A DNA stretch of 64,000 bases from Terriglobia bacterium. Lineage in GTDB: Bacteria > Acidobacteriota > Terriglobia > UBA7540. The DNA is taken from the NCBI GenBank assembly GCA_020072655.1, contig JAIQGH010000002.1, positions 1 to 64,000 on the forward strand, written 5' to 3'. The position numbers were made by a program, and so were the translations under genes. Every line of letters begins with the position of its first letter. Position 1 is the stretch's first letter. Below, in pieces: positions 28,298-36,116 of this stretch. Below the pieces are notes generated by a model. That model searched no databases. It saw only the letters and a program-made list of their open reading frames with translations, and had not been told where the DNA came from.

Positions 28298-29581
28298 ATG
28301 GAAATCAAAGAAATGCGTGCGGGTATTGGGTTGGAAGAACCGTTGGCGACCGAGGCTAGGCGGAAAGAGCCTGAATATCAGTTCACCTTTGTCGAATCGC
28401 CGAATCTTCTTGTCTCGGTGCTGAGGCAGATTCGCGCGACGCTGCGCGAGCCCAAGATTACGGTGCCGCGGCAATACTATCGCGGTGAGGCAAGGCTGCC
28501 CATCAGCGAAATGCGTCCCTGGTATCGGGACCTGCCGAATCAGCTCCGGATACTCTTCGAGAAGCCGACGCATCCCATCGACATTTACAATAGCCGGCAG
28601 AATAGCAAACGGGCGACCTGCGCCGCCGTAGCAGGAGTCGTGGGCGCGGTGGCAGGATGGATCCTGATCACCCATCCGGCGGGCGTACTGCTGGCTAGCC
28701 TCGCCGGCATCGTCGTGGGCGAATTGATTGGGGTGGCCCTTTTCAAGAAGCGCGAATACCCCCCGGACATCTGGGGGGACTACCGACCGCAAAAAGCTTC
28801 GTGGGTGAATTCCCTGCTCGTCCACGCCCTGATGATCGCCGCCATGGTGTTGCCTTTCGTCATTGGCCGGATGACGACGCCGGTCAAGGCTGCGGCGAAG
28901 TACGAAATCACGGACATTTCTCCCTATCTGGCGCAGATCGAGGGACCCTACAAGAAGATGGGCGGTGGTGGGGGCGGCGGCGATCGGTCACCGACGCCAG
29001 CATCAAAGGGCGCGATACCCAAGTTCTCCAAGACGCAATTCACACCTCCCATGGCGGTGCTTCCTAACCTGACGCCCAAGCTCCCCATGCCGCCGAGCCT
29101 GCTCGGACCGCCCGAGCTGAAGCTCCCCCAGATGGCGATGAACATGCCTTGGGGCGATCCGCAGGGCGTGAATGGGCCGCCCTCCAACGGGCCGGGCTTT
29201 GGCGGCGGCATCGGCAGCGGTGAGGGAACCGGCATCGGCTCCGGCCGGGGCGGGGGCCTTGGACCGGGCGAAGGCGGCGGCTTTGGCGGTGGCGCCTATA
29301 GCGTCGGCGGCAACGTCAGCGCGCCGATACCCATCTATAAGCCCGAGCCTCCCTACTCCGAAGAAGCGCGCAAGGCCAAATATCAGGGTACGGTGGTCCT
29401 TTGGATCGTTGTGGATGCGGCGGGAAACGTGACCGACGAGCGCGTTGTGAAGCCTCTGGGCCTCGGCCTGGATGAGAAAGCCCTCGAGACCGTGCGCACG
29501 TGGAAGTTCAAGCCCGGCCTGCGCAATGGTACTCCTGTGCCTGTGCGCGTGATGGTGGAAGTCAGCTTCCGGCTCTTCTGA
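28298..29581 (+). CDS. TonB-family energy-transducing protein
   Basis: 427-residue envelope protein. It has a cytoplasmic N-terminal part (1-105), hydrophobic segments (about 107-150, with VAGVVGAVAGWILITHPAGV; and 170-190, SLLVHALMIAAMVLPFVIG), then a Pro/Gly-rich periplasmic stretch (about 225-345). A C-terminal TonB domain (about 350-427) carries PYSEEARKAKYQGTVVLWIV, the Y/P-x-A-R-x-x-x-x-x-G-x-V signature. It would couple proton-motive force to outer-membrane receptors, perhaps the receptor at 50673-54236. Unlike classical TonB it has several N-terminal helices rather than one. The start is ATG at 28298. Confidence 0.88.
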   Translation: MEIKEMRAGIGLEEPLATEARRKEPEYQFTFVESPNLLVSVLRQIRATLREPKITVPRQYYRGEARLPISEMRPWYRDLPNQLRILFEKPTHPIDIYNSRQNSKRATCAAVAGVVGAVAGWILITHPAGVLLASLAGIVVGELIGVALFKKREYPPDIWGDYRPQKASWVNSLLVHALMIAAMVLPFVIGRMTTPVKAAAKYEITDISPYLAQIEGPYKKMGGGGGGGDRSPTPASKGAIPKFSKTQFTPPMAVLPNLTPKLPMPPSLLGPPELKLPQMAMNMPWGDPQGVNGPPSNGPGFGGGIGSGEGTGIGSGRGGGLGPGEGGGFGGGAYSVGGNVSAPIPIYKPEPPYSEEARKAKYQGTVVLWIVVDAAGNVTDERVVKPLGLGLDEKALETVRTWKFKPGLRNGTPVPVRVMVEVSFRLF

Positions 29582-29633
29582 CTTTGCCCGCAATCCCTGT
29601 GCGCCCAGCGCACGCCATCAAGAAAACAAACCC

Positions 29634-29662
29634 TTGACAGGTCGGCGCCCGTCCAGTTTACT
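29634..29662 (+). promoter_or_regulatory. promoter of tRNA-Gln
   Basis: A perfect -35 TTGACA (29634-29639), a 17-base spacer and TTTACT (29657-29662) as a -10 precede the tRNA by 12 bases. The spacing and position fit a strong stable-RNA promoter. Confidence 0.7.
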
Positions 29663-29674
29663 AAGCTCTACTGC

Positions 29675-29748
29675 TGGGAGGTCGTCTAACGGTAGGACTG
29701 CAGACTCTGGATCTGCGTATCGGGGTTCGAATCCCTGCCTCCCAGCCA
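29675..29748 (+). tRNA. tRNA-Gln (anticodon CUG) with encoded CCA
   Basis: The acceptor stem TGGGAGG pairs with CCTCCCA. The D-arm is GTC...GAC, the anticodon stem GCAGA/TCTGC with loop CTCTGGA gives anticodon CTG, the variable loop is GTAT, and the T-arm is CGGGG/CCCTG with loop TTCGAAT. The U1-A72 pair and G73 discriminator are typical of bacterial tRNA-Gln. The 3' CCA is encoded. Bases 29709-29751 are duplicated at 56171-56213, marking this tRNA as the probable integration site of the 26.5 kb island to its right. Confidence 0.96.
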
Positions 29749-29751
29749 ACA
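29709..29751 (+). repeat. attL-like core: 3' part of the intact tRNA-Gln
   Basis: This 43-base stretch runs from the anticodon loop to just past CCA. It matches 56171-56213 in the same orientation except for one base (T at 29727, G at 56189), which falls at the conserved TpsiC uridine of the T-loop. Confidence 0.75.
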
Positions 29752-29787
29752 TTCATGCGGCTTCCATCACAGACACCCCGCGAAAAA

Positions 29788-29844
29788 GGTAGCATGTAGG
29801 ACCCTGGGTGCTACCGGAAATCCGAAAAGCGACCCCGTGCTACC
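29788..29844. repeat. three copies of the 7-mer TGCTACC next to tRNA-Gln
   Basis: GGTAGCA (29788-29794) and TGCTACC (29809-29815) form a perfect inverted pair, and a third copy TGCTACC lies at 29838-29844. All are within 100 bases of the tRNA 3' end, inside the proposed island. Integrase arm-type sites or a tRNA terminator hairpin are possible readings. The remainder of the 741-base gap 29749-30489 holds no gene I can support; one long minus-strand open frame (29811-30491) has no recognisable protein features. Confidence 0.55.
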
Positions 29845-30412
29845 GCTCTTCCCTGCAAAAGGAGGGCTTCCGTGTTAAATGATTTGCCTTTGCACATCGC
29901 GCCAAAGCTCCAGCGAAAGGTTTGAGGGAAATCATCCGAAGCGACTTTTGTTGTGACCGTGCACGATTTATAAGAGAGATGCAGGATACTTGAGAAAATC
30001 CCTCCGGTTAGGCGCGTGAAGATCTTCCTCGCCTGGAGCAACAAGAGATGAACTCGGATTCCCGGCGCAATTGCAGAGTTCAGTCCCGAGCGATCGAAAT
30101 CGTGTGCGCAATTCCCCACGACTGTTTTTGGAACACCGCTAAGAATCACAGATCTCATCAACTTCCCAACGGGATCCTGCGGGTGGGCGAAAAGGGAATC
30201 TCTTCGGCTCAGTTTCCGAAAAGCCGACTTTTCGTTCCCGATCCATTTTGTGTGCGCCCAGCACCCGCAATGCGCATAGGAGCCCCTGGGGAAAACTTGG
30301 TCTGCTGCCGGGACCACTTTGCGGTCGATCCAGCACGGAGAGGTGTTGCTGCAGACGGCGCTTCTACGAACCCTCTCCCCTCCTTGAACCCCTCCCGTTA
30401 GACCTGCGGTCG

Positions 30413-30441
30413 TTGACTTATCGATATACGGGGCGTACGCT
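30413..30441 (+). promoter_or_regulatory. possible promoter upstream of the kinase remnant
   Basis: TTGACT (30413-30418), a 17-base spacer and TACGCT (30436-30441) precede the kinase start by about 50 bases. The -35 is good; the -10 is only a moderate match. The same -10 hexamer is seen in the putative receptor promoter at 54454-54483. Confidence 0.35.
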
Positions 30442-30489
30442 GGCGTCATTCCAGAGTTCACCTGCATCTTGCTGTGAGGCAATCGCCTC

Positions 30490-30600
30490 ATGATTGGCCA
30501 GACGGTTTCCCATTACCGCATTTTGGAGAAACTCGGGGGCGGTGGCATGGGCGTCGTGTACAAGGCCGAGGATCCCCTCCTCGATCGCCCGCGCGGTCAT
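30490..30600 (+). pseudogene. remnant of a Ser/Thr protein kinase N-terminus
   Basis: The ATG at 30490 begins [19 protein letters not shown], followed by MGVVYKAED. This is the standard start and glycine-rich ATP loop of acidobacterial PknB-type kinases. After about 29 residues the sequence loses all kinase features: the catalytic AxK lysine strand, HRD and DFG motifs are absent, and the frame soon runs into the surE-like gene. It is therefore a 5' fragment left by deletion or insertion, near the left end of the proposed island. No other part of the kinase is visible in the window. Confidence 0.75.
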
Positions 30601-30710
30601 GGCCGAAGTCTCTGGGCTCCTCGATGGCGCGAGGGCCGGCATTGCGGAATATCGCAGGCAAATGATCTGCTGACGCTACCTGCGGTATGTCCACGCTTAG
30701 GGAGGGCACT

Positions 30711-31568
30711 ATGAAAAAATATGGGCGAACGCTGCTTCTCGTGTTGAGCGCGCTTTGGTGTGCCACCTCGCTGAGTGCTCAGGCACCTTCGGCTCGTTTT
30801 ACGATCTTGCTGTCCAATGACGACGGCTACGACGCGCCGGGTCTGAAGGCGCTGATCACCGCGCTGCAGCCAGTGGGTGAGATCATCGTGGCTGCTCCGG
30901 CCACCGAGCAGAGCGGCATCGGTCATGCGCTCATTCTCCGCGCCCCCATCATGGTGAATGAAAGGAAGCAGCCCAACGGAACCGTCTGGTATGCCATCGA
31001 AGGCCCGCCGGCAACTTGCGTACGGCTGGCGCTGGAATCGCTGTCGACTCACCGGCCCGATCTGGTTATCAGCGGGATTAACCGCGGAGACAATCTCGGT
31101 ACGACCGTTTACCACGCAGGGACTTTAGGAGCGGCGCGCGAGGCGGCTCTGGTGGGGGTGCCGGCGATCGCCGTGTCGCTGCGAGGCGATGATCAAAAGG
31201 ACTACGCAGCGGCGGCGGCCTACATTCGACAGGCTGTTGAAGAGCTCCGCACGGCACGCCTTCTGAAGCCTGGATTCTTCCTCAACGTGAACTTTCCGGG
31301 GGGCGAATGGAAGGGTTTGCGCATAACGCGCCTGAGCATGACTCCGCGCCCCGAGAGCTTTGAGCGTCGAGTCAGCCCGGGAGGCCGTCTCTACTTCTGG
31401 CCGGTGTGGGAACAACTGAAGGATGACGATGAAGGCACCGACGTCTGGGCGCTGGTGCGCGGATATATCACGCTGACGCCGATGGTGCTTGATGTCACTG
31501 CCACGCAAGCAATGGAAGCTCTGAAGCGCTTGGATCTTCAGCCCGCGGCCACGTCCGCTGTCGAGTAG
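30711..31568 (+). CDS. exported SurE-like 5'/3'-nucleotidase
   Basis: 285-residue member of the SurE survival-protein phosphatase family. It has the metal-binding start [14 protein letters not shown], the [12 protein letters not shown] segment, and [25 protein letters not shown]. Unusually, it begins with a signal peptide ([24 protein letters not shown]), so it should act in the periplasm rather than the cytoplasm, on nucleotides or other phosphate esters. The ATG at 30711 has AGGGAGGG upstream and is preferred over a start 8 codons earlier. It is the first intact gene of the proposed island. Confidence 0.88.
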   Translation: MKKYGRTLLLVLSALWCATSLSAQAPSARFTILLSNDDGYDAPGLKALITALQPVGEIIVAAPATEQSGIGHALILRAPIMVNERKQPNGTVWYAIEGPPATCVRLALESLSTHRPDLVISGINRGDNLGTTVYHAGTLGAAREAALVGVPAIAVSLRGDDQKDYAAAAAYIRQAVEELRTARLLKPGFFLNVNFPGGEWKGLRITRLSMTPRPESFERRVSPGGRLYFWPVWEQLKDDDEGTDVWALVRGYITLTPMVLDVTATQAMEALKRLDLQPAATSAVE

Positions 31569-31808
31569 GTCGGTACAGGAAGCGGCACGGGTATTTGACC
31601 GACCTCTCTGGTCAGGACCCGCCGTACCGGGGGCGTTTATAGGATCTGACAACCCAGTCGGAAGCTGACTGTCCGACTTCAGCGAAAATGAGACCGTTGA
31701 GAGAGGTTGGCTAAGCTATAGTTTTTGCCCTGGCTCACCTCCTAACCTGCGGTTCTGATCCCTCCTGCGCCGCGGGAATTTCCCGCCGTAAGGTCGCCCG
31801 GGGCTTGT

Positions 31809-32807
31809 TCATCGTGTATGGCTGTCACGCTCGGGTGGCGCGATGAATCGAAGCCGCTTGTCCAACCACTGGGCCTCGTCCTCAAAGCCCTCTTGCCGGT
31901 TGAAGTGCAAAAGGCGTCGGTAGCGCTTGACCACATCAAACCCAATACTCCATTGAAGCTTGCGCAGATCCACTGGGCAGAGGTGCAGCGGTCTGGCATC
32001 AGATTCGGCGAGGTGATTCGACCCGTTCATCAGGCACCGAAACCAGACGCAGTGGTCGATGCCGAACATGTGACCGGTCTCGTGGGCCAGGACTTTGCAG
32101 CTGCGCCGGAGCATCAGCTTGTGGGAGCGCGCCGATAGCGCCTCCCCATAGAATCTCGGATCGTAACGGGCAAAGCTGTACACACCCACGCGATCGCGTG
32201 GCGACGCTTGGCCGAAGACGAAGTTGCAACTTGGGTCGGGATAGAGATCGCTCATCGTTATGCCCAGCAGGGCAAAGGCGTCTTCGGGCACCTGAGTCAC
32301 AAGCAGCTTAAGGATGTCGCTGGTGAGTAATTGAATCTGGCCCGTGTAGGGGTTCCGCCGACTCGTAAGGTGATGCTGGGCCTGGCCGGAGGGCGGCAGG
32401 ACAACAACCTCCATCATGAAGAAGGCGGCCGTGAAGCGGCGCATTTGCTCGAGTGAAGCGCCCTCACCTTCATCAAAACTGCCAAGCGGCTGGAGATAGA
32501 TCTTACTTCGGTGCTTATCCGGCCGGTTGGGCCGGGAGCGGACGAACCGGTCAAAGGTCTGCCCGGCCTCCGGATGGTTCGCCAGCCAGTCACTGGGTCC
32601 GGGCTCGGCCATGGGCTGAAAATCGTCTCGAGGCTCGAGTGCCCGGCGAAGCGCCTCCGGCAGCCCGGCCGTCGGGCCGATGGCAGCAAGACGCTGGGCG
32701 GGGGTCGGAGCCGTATATCGCATGCTCTTTCCCGGTACCAGCAGAATAGTTCCGAGCAGGATCGACATCAATAAGGCGTTCGAAGCTTTTCGCATGAGCC
32801 AAAGCAT
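31809..32807 (-). CDS. archaemetzincin-type zinc metalloprotease, exported
   Basis: 332 residues with an N-terminal hydrophobic signal or anchor (ASNALLMSILLGTILLVPG). The catalytic site is HETGHMFGIDHC, with His242, Glu243, His246 and His252 arranged as in archaemetzincins (HExxHxxGxxHC). It continues C-L-M-N-G-S-N-H-L, then ARPLHLCPVDLRKLQ, strongly like the AMZ family zinc site. Cys253, Cys258 and Cys277 are kept, but the fourth Cys of the structural zinc site is Asp280. The export signal and changed fourth ligand are unusual. Weak Shine-Dalgarno; ATG 32795 is an alternative start. Substrate unknown. Confidence 0.82.
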   Translation of the reverse strand: MLWLMRKASNALLMSILLGTILLVPGKSMRYTAPTPAQRLAAIGPTAGLPEALRRALEPRDDFQPMAEPGPSDWLANHPEAGQTFDRFVRSRPNRPDKHRSKIYLQPLGSFDEGEGASLEQMRRFTAAFFMMEVVVLPPSGQAQHHLTSRRNPYTGQIQLLTSDILKLLVTQVPEDAFALLGITMSDLYPDPSCNFVFGQASPRDRVGVYSFARYDPRFYGEALSARSHKLMLRRSCKVLAHETGHMFGIDHCVWFRCLMNGSNHLAESDARPLHLCPVDLRKLQWSIGFDVVKRYRRLLHFNRQEGFEDEAQWLDKRLRFIAPPERDSHTR

Positions 32808-33180
32808 AATCCCAATTTGCTTGCACTCGATATGACGAAGCCGTTAGCACAAGATTGGGGAGACCGTCGGATGTGAAGACTGGGCTTCGGAGCGCGGTGA
32901 ACGAGGCATTCGGCACAGCCAACGCTCGCGGAGGAGCTCAAGCAACAAGTAGATCGATCAACAAGGGTGTAACGCGAGAGTGGCACCTGAGAAATCGCTT
33001 CGAGCAGAGGCAAGTTCGGGCTTTCGGAGTTCTCGGGAGGCGAGGTTCGAGCCTTTTCCGGGACCAAAATGAACGCCCTGGACTCAAAACCAGGTGGGAA
33101 CCGTCCGAAGCGAAAAAGTGTGGTGTACACTTGGAGGTAGCAAAGGTCGAAAACGCAAATCCTGCTTCAGGAGGCGGACG
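32808..33180. other. 373-base intergenic region between the metalloprotease and a radical SAM gene
   Basis: The flanking genes diverge, so promoters for both are expected. No confident promoter or gene is seen. A short stretch near 33080-33100 (CTGGACTCAAAACCAGG) resembles a tRNA-Leu anticodon arm but lacks the rest of a tRNA. Confidence 0.4.
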
Positions 33181-34602
33181 GTGAAGATCACCATCATCTT
33201 CCCCGGAAGAAGCATTGAGACCGCGAGGCCGGCGGGCGCTGTCATGCCGTTGGCTCCGTGCCTCTTGGCGGCCCTGACGCCCAAGGAACACGACGTTTCC
33301 TTGGTTGACATGTTCCTGGGCGACCGGGTGGATTACGAATCGGATGCTGATGTCGTCGCCATCACCGTGCGGACACCCCTGGCAACAGTGGCCTACGAAA
33401 TTGCCGACAATTTTCTCCAGCGTGGCAAGAAGGTCGTCCTGGGAGGGCCGCACATCTTCGCCTTTCCCCAAGAGGCCAAGCGGCACGCCACCGCGGTTGC
33501 CATCGGCGAAGGTGAGGATCTCTGGCCGCGAATCCTCGAGGACATCCAGCGGAACGATCTGAGGCAGTTCTATCTCTGCGGGCCGTTGGCGGCCCAGAAC
33601 TTGCCCGGCACGGTCCACCACGTTAAGCAGCGGCCCACGTTAGAAAAGCTCCCCATCATGAGACGTGACCTGTTGCCTCGCGGGCGCTACATGATGGACT
33701 CTATTTTCACCACACGCGGCTGCCCCAACCATTGCCGGTTCTGCCCGGTCACCGACATCTTCGGAGCCAAGATTCGGCATCGACCGATTGACGACGTGGT
33801 CGCCGAGGTCTCCAGCCTCGGTCCGCGTTACTACAACGTCGATGACAGCGTATTCGGCCATCCGCAGATCGTCGATCGGCCCGAGGAGAATCAATACTAT
33901 GTCGACCTCTACCGCGAACTGGCTGGTTTACGTCCGAAGCGTCTCTGGAGCGGCGCGGGCGGGCTGTCCGCGGTGAACTACAAGGATGGAAGGAGGATCC
34001 TGGAGCTCGCGGCCGAGAGCGGCCTTTGCAGCATCGCCGCGGGCCTGGAATCCATATCCCCGCAGGGACAGAAACAATCCGGCGCCTGGAGGAAGCTGCA
34101 CTATACTTCGCCCGATTGCTTCGACATCCAGAAGATGAAGGAGAATATCCATACAATCCAGAGCCTAGGAATCGAGGTGCGAGGGTTCTTTGTTATTGGG
34201 TGGGACGAGGACACTCGGGAGACATATCGCAGGACCCTGGACTTCTGCGACGAAGGCGGCATCACGCCGTTCATCTTCACCCTGACCCCCATGCCCGGCA
34301 GTCAAATCTATCGAGAGTACCTGGACCAAGGACGGATCCTTTTGGATCGATCTTGGGATTACTACGGTACCGGGCGTATTGTCTACCGGCATCCCAACAT
34401 GTCCGCGGAGGAGATGTTCGACCTGAATGGCGAGGTCATGAGAAATGGTTACAGCATGGGTCGGATTCTCAAGCGGGCGATTCAAGCCTTCAGATATCGT
34501 CCGTCCCTGGATGTTATAGAGGACTCGTTTTTCACTCAGTTGGGAGTGAGGAAAGCCTATCGCCAACTCTACGAACAGATCCCGAGGCCAAGTAGAGCTT
34601 GA
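33181..34602 (+). CDS. B12-binding-domain radical SAM enzyme
   Basis: 473-residue radical SAM protein. An N-terminal B12-binding-like Rossmann domain (about 1-140; PLAPCLLAALTPKEHDVSLVD, VVLGGPHIFAFP) is followed by the 4Fe-4S site RGCPNHCRFC with Cys181, Cys185 and Cys188. An IGWDEDTRETYRRTLDFC segment and a C-terminal extension (about 400-473) follow. The GTG at 33181 is chosen because AGGAGG lies about 7 bases upstream and the Rossmann strand VKITIIFPG begins there. Members of this class do methylations, ring contractions or lipid modifications; the substrate is not evident. It lies in a cluster with two more radical SAM genes and a SufBC-like pair. Confidence 0.88.
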   Translation: MKITIIFPGRSIETARPAGAVMPLAPCLLAALTPKEHDVSLVDMFLGDRVDYESDADVVAITVRTPLATVAYEIADNFLQRGKKVVLGGPHIFAFPQEAKRHATAVAIGEGEDLWPRILEDIQRNDLRQFYLCGPLAAQNLPGTVHHVKQRPTLEKLPIMRRDLLPRGRYMMDSIFTTRGCPNHCRFCPVTDIFGAKIRHRPIDDVVAEVSSLGPRYYNVDDSVFGHPQIVDRPEENQYYVDLYRELAGLRPKRLWSGAGGLSAVNYKDGRRILELAAESGLCSIAAGLESISPQGQKQSGAWRKLHYTSPDCFDIQKMKENIHTIQSLGIEVRGFFVIGWDEDTRETYRRTLDFCDEGGITPFIFTLTPMPGSQIYREYLDQGRILLDRSWDYYGTGRIVYRHPNMSAEEMFDLNGEVMRNGYSMGRILKRAIQAFRYRPSLDVIEDSFFTQLGVRKAYRQLYEQIPRPSRA

Positions 34603-34632
34603 GCGCCGTCGTCGCCAAGCGTGACCCCGGTG

Positions 34633-35112
34633 TCAAGCAGCGTCTGGGCTCGCCTGATCCGGCCCTCGACTTCCCTCTTTCTCGAAATGTAGTTTGACGT
34701 TTCGGAGGGATTTCTCGAGACGTCGAGCCCACCCCGGCCGCATGAGATGAAAGTCCAGCAGGGGACCCAGCACCGGCACGGGGAGGCTGTACTCGAGAAT
34801 GTAGGTGAGTCGCGTCGTGTAACCGACGGCCTCAAAAACCCACTGGGTCCTGTGCGGGGGGCCCTTGGTCGCCACGCCCCTCCAGCCGGCGTTCTCAACG
34901 AAGTCGTGGATCTCCGTCTCGAGATTTAGCGTCAGGCCTGCCACCCAGGCCTTGTAGGCGTATCGTGTACCGTTGCCTCGCGTAACCTGGGTCGTCGGCC
35001 TGAAAGCGGAGACCCCTTCCCACCAGTCCTCCCATTGCCGCCAGTCCGATGCAAATGCGAACACATCCGCGAGCGGCGCATCGATGTCCACGCTTGCTTC
35101 AACCCTCGTCAT
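34633..35112 (-). CDS. SRPBCC (START/polyketide cyclase-like) family protein
   Basis: 159-residue small ligand-binding protein. The start TRVEASVDIDAPLADVFAFASDW is typical of the SRPBCC fold (first strand, then helix containing the D-x-F motif), with a later YILEYSLPVPVLGPLLDF and a C-terminal helix (RRLEKSLRNVKLHFE). It probably binds or processes a hydrophobic small molecule. It is the only minus-strand gene in this stretch, convergent with the radical SAM gene to its left. No catalytic residue can be named. Confidence 0.8.
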   Translation of the reverse strand: MTRVEASVDIDAPLADVFAFASDWRQWEDWWEGVSAFRPTTQVTRGNGTRYAYKAWVAGLTLNLETEIHDFVENAGWRGVATKGPPHRTQWVFEAVGYTTRLTYILEYSLPVPVLGPLLDFHLMRPGWARRLEKSLRNVKLHFEKEGSRGPDQASPDAA

Positions 35113-35233
35113 GGCAGTAACCTCCCCTCGATCGTTCGTGCCGGAGCAGGAGCCTGAGCCTTACATGGGCTCAGCGGATCAATCTTGTCCCGGCCCGGCT
35201 GCGGGTGAATCATAGCTGACACAGGACCATGGT

Positions 35234-36088
35234 GTGAAGAAAGCCCGCACAGCTCGTGAGCTCGAGATCGCAGCAGCGGCGGCCCGGCCGCCGAGGCCCC
35301 AGAAAGCACTCCTGCCCTGCGGGGATGCGATGGCCATGCTGGCTCGCCGGGGATTACGTCCGGGCAAGGCCCGACTCGACGTGCCCTTCCGAGAGAATCT
35401 CGAAGAGGAGACCGCCGAGCGACTTACGGCACTGCTTGGCCATTATCCCTTCCGCCTCTTTCTACGCGGAGCTATCCTGCATCCTGAAGGGTTTGCTCCG
35501 GAGGAGGCGACGCAATACTTGAAGCGAGCTCAGTCAAGGGCTTATGCGGAGTCACTGGTCAACCTTGGTCTCGCCGAACGGACCGCGCGAGGCCGCTACC
35601 GATTGCTCTGTACTGCGAAGAGCTTTGGTGGAACGCTGGAGTGGTACGTGGCACGTGAACTGGGTCGGCGGTTTGCTTTCGACGTGGCGGCAGGGGTCCG
35701 GTTCCACGCTCGGGGCGTAGGCGGCGACCTTGATGTAGTCGCTGCGGCGGAAGGTAAACTGGCCTATCTCGAGTTGAAGTCGTCTCCACCCAAGAACCTT
35801 GAGGTCCGCGAGGTGGTCGCCTTCTTCGACCGGGTGTGCATGCTCCGCCCCGATGTGACTCTCTTTGTCGTGGACACCGCGCTGCGCCTCAGCGACAAAG
35901 TTTTACCCATGCTCGTGGCAGAGCTGGAAAACCGCCGGGGCAGAACCGGGGTCGTCCCGCGCCGCATCGAACGGGAGCTTTGGGCGCTGACAGCCCATCT
36001 CTACGCGGTGAATGGAAAGGTGGATCTCATGGCCAATATCGGCCGGGCCCTGGCGGAAGGTCTATCCGCCCTTTCTCCGGCGCTCTGA
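35234..36088 (+). CDS. uncharacterised protein with a PD-(D/E)XK nuclease-like core
   Basis: 284 residues, no close family recognised. The middle part (about 60-140) looks like a winged-helix segment (ESLVNLGLAERTARGRYRL). It is followed by GGDLDVVAAAEGKLAYLELKSS, which fits the PD-(D/E)XK pattern: Asp165/Asp167 on one strand and Glu180-x-Lys182 on the next. The GTG at 35234 has AGGA 7 bases upstream. It could be a restriction-like or repair nuclease, or a DNA-binding pseudo-enzyme. It ends 28 bases before a radical SAM gene on the same strand, so they are likely co-expressed. Assignment is by motif only. Confidence 0.6.
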   Translation: MKKARTARELEIAAAAARPPRPQKALLPCGDAMAMLARRGLRPGKARLDVPFRENLEEETAERLTALLGHYPFRLFLRGAILHPEGFAPEEATQYLKRAQSRAYAESLVNLGLAERTARGRYRLLCTAKSFGGTLEWYVARELGRRFAFDVAAGVRFHARGVGGDLDVVAAAEGKLAYLELKSSPPKNLEVREVVAFFDRVCMLRPDVTLFVVDTALRLSDKVLPMLVAELENRRGRTGVVPRRIERELWALTAHLYAVNGKVDLMANIGRALAEGLSALSPAL

Positions 36089-36116
36089 CCACGGTGCGTA
36101 TGGAGGACGAAGTTTC

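Noticed and set aside
29811-30491. 226-residue minus-strand open frame next to tRNA-Gln
   Set aside because: Composition is rich in Cys, Ser and Arg without any domain pattern, and it overlaps the kinase remnant promoter; probably a chance frame.
33075-33105. Possible tRNA-Leu (CAA) anticodon arm
   Set aside because: CTGGACTCAAAACCAGG looks like an anticodon arm, but the stem is one base short and no acceptor, D or T arm fits around it.
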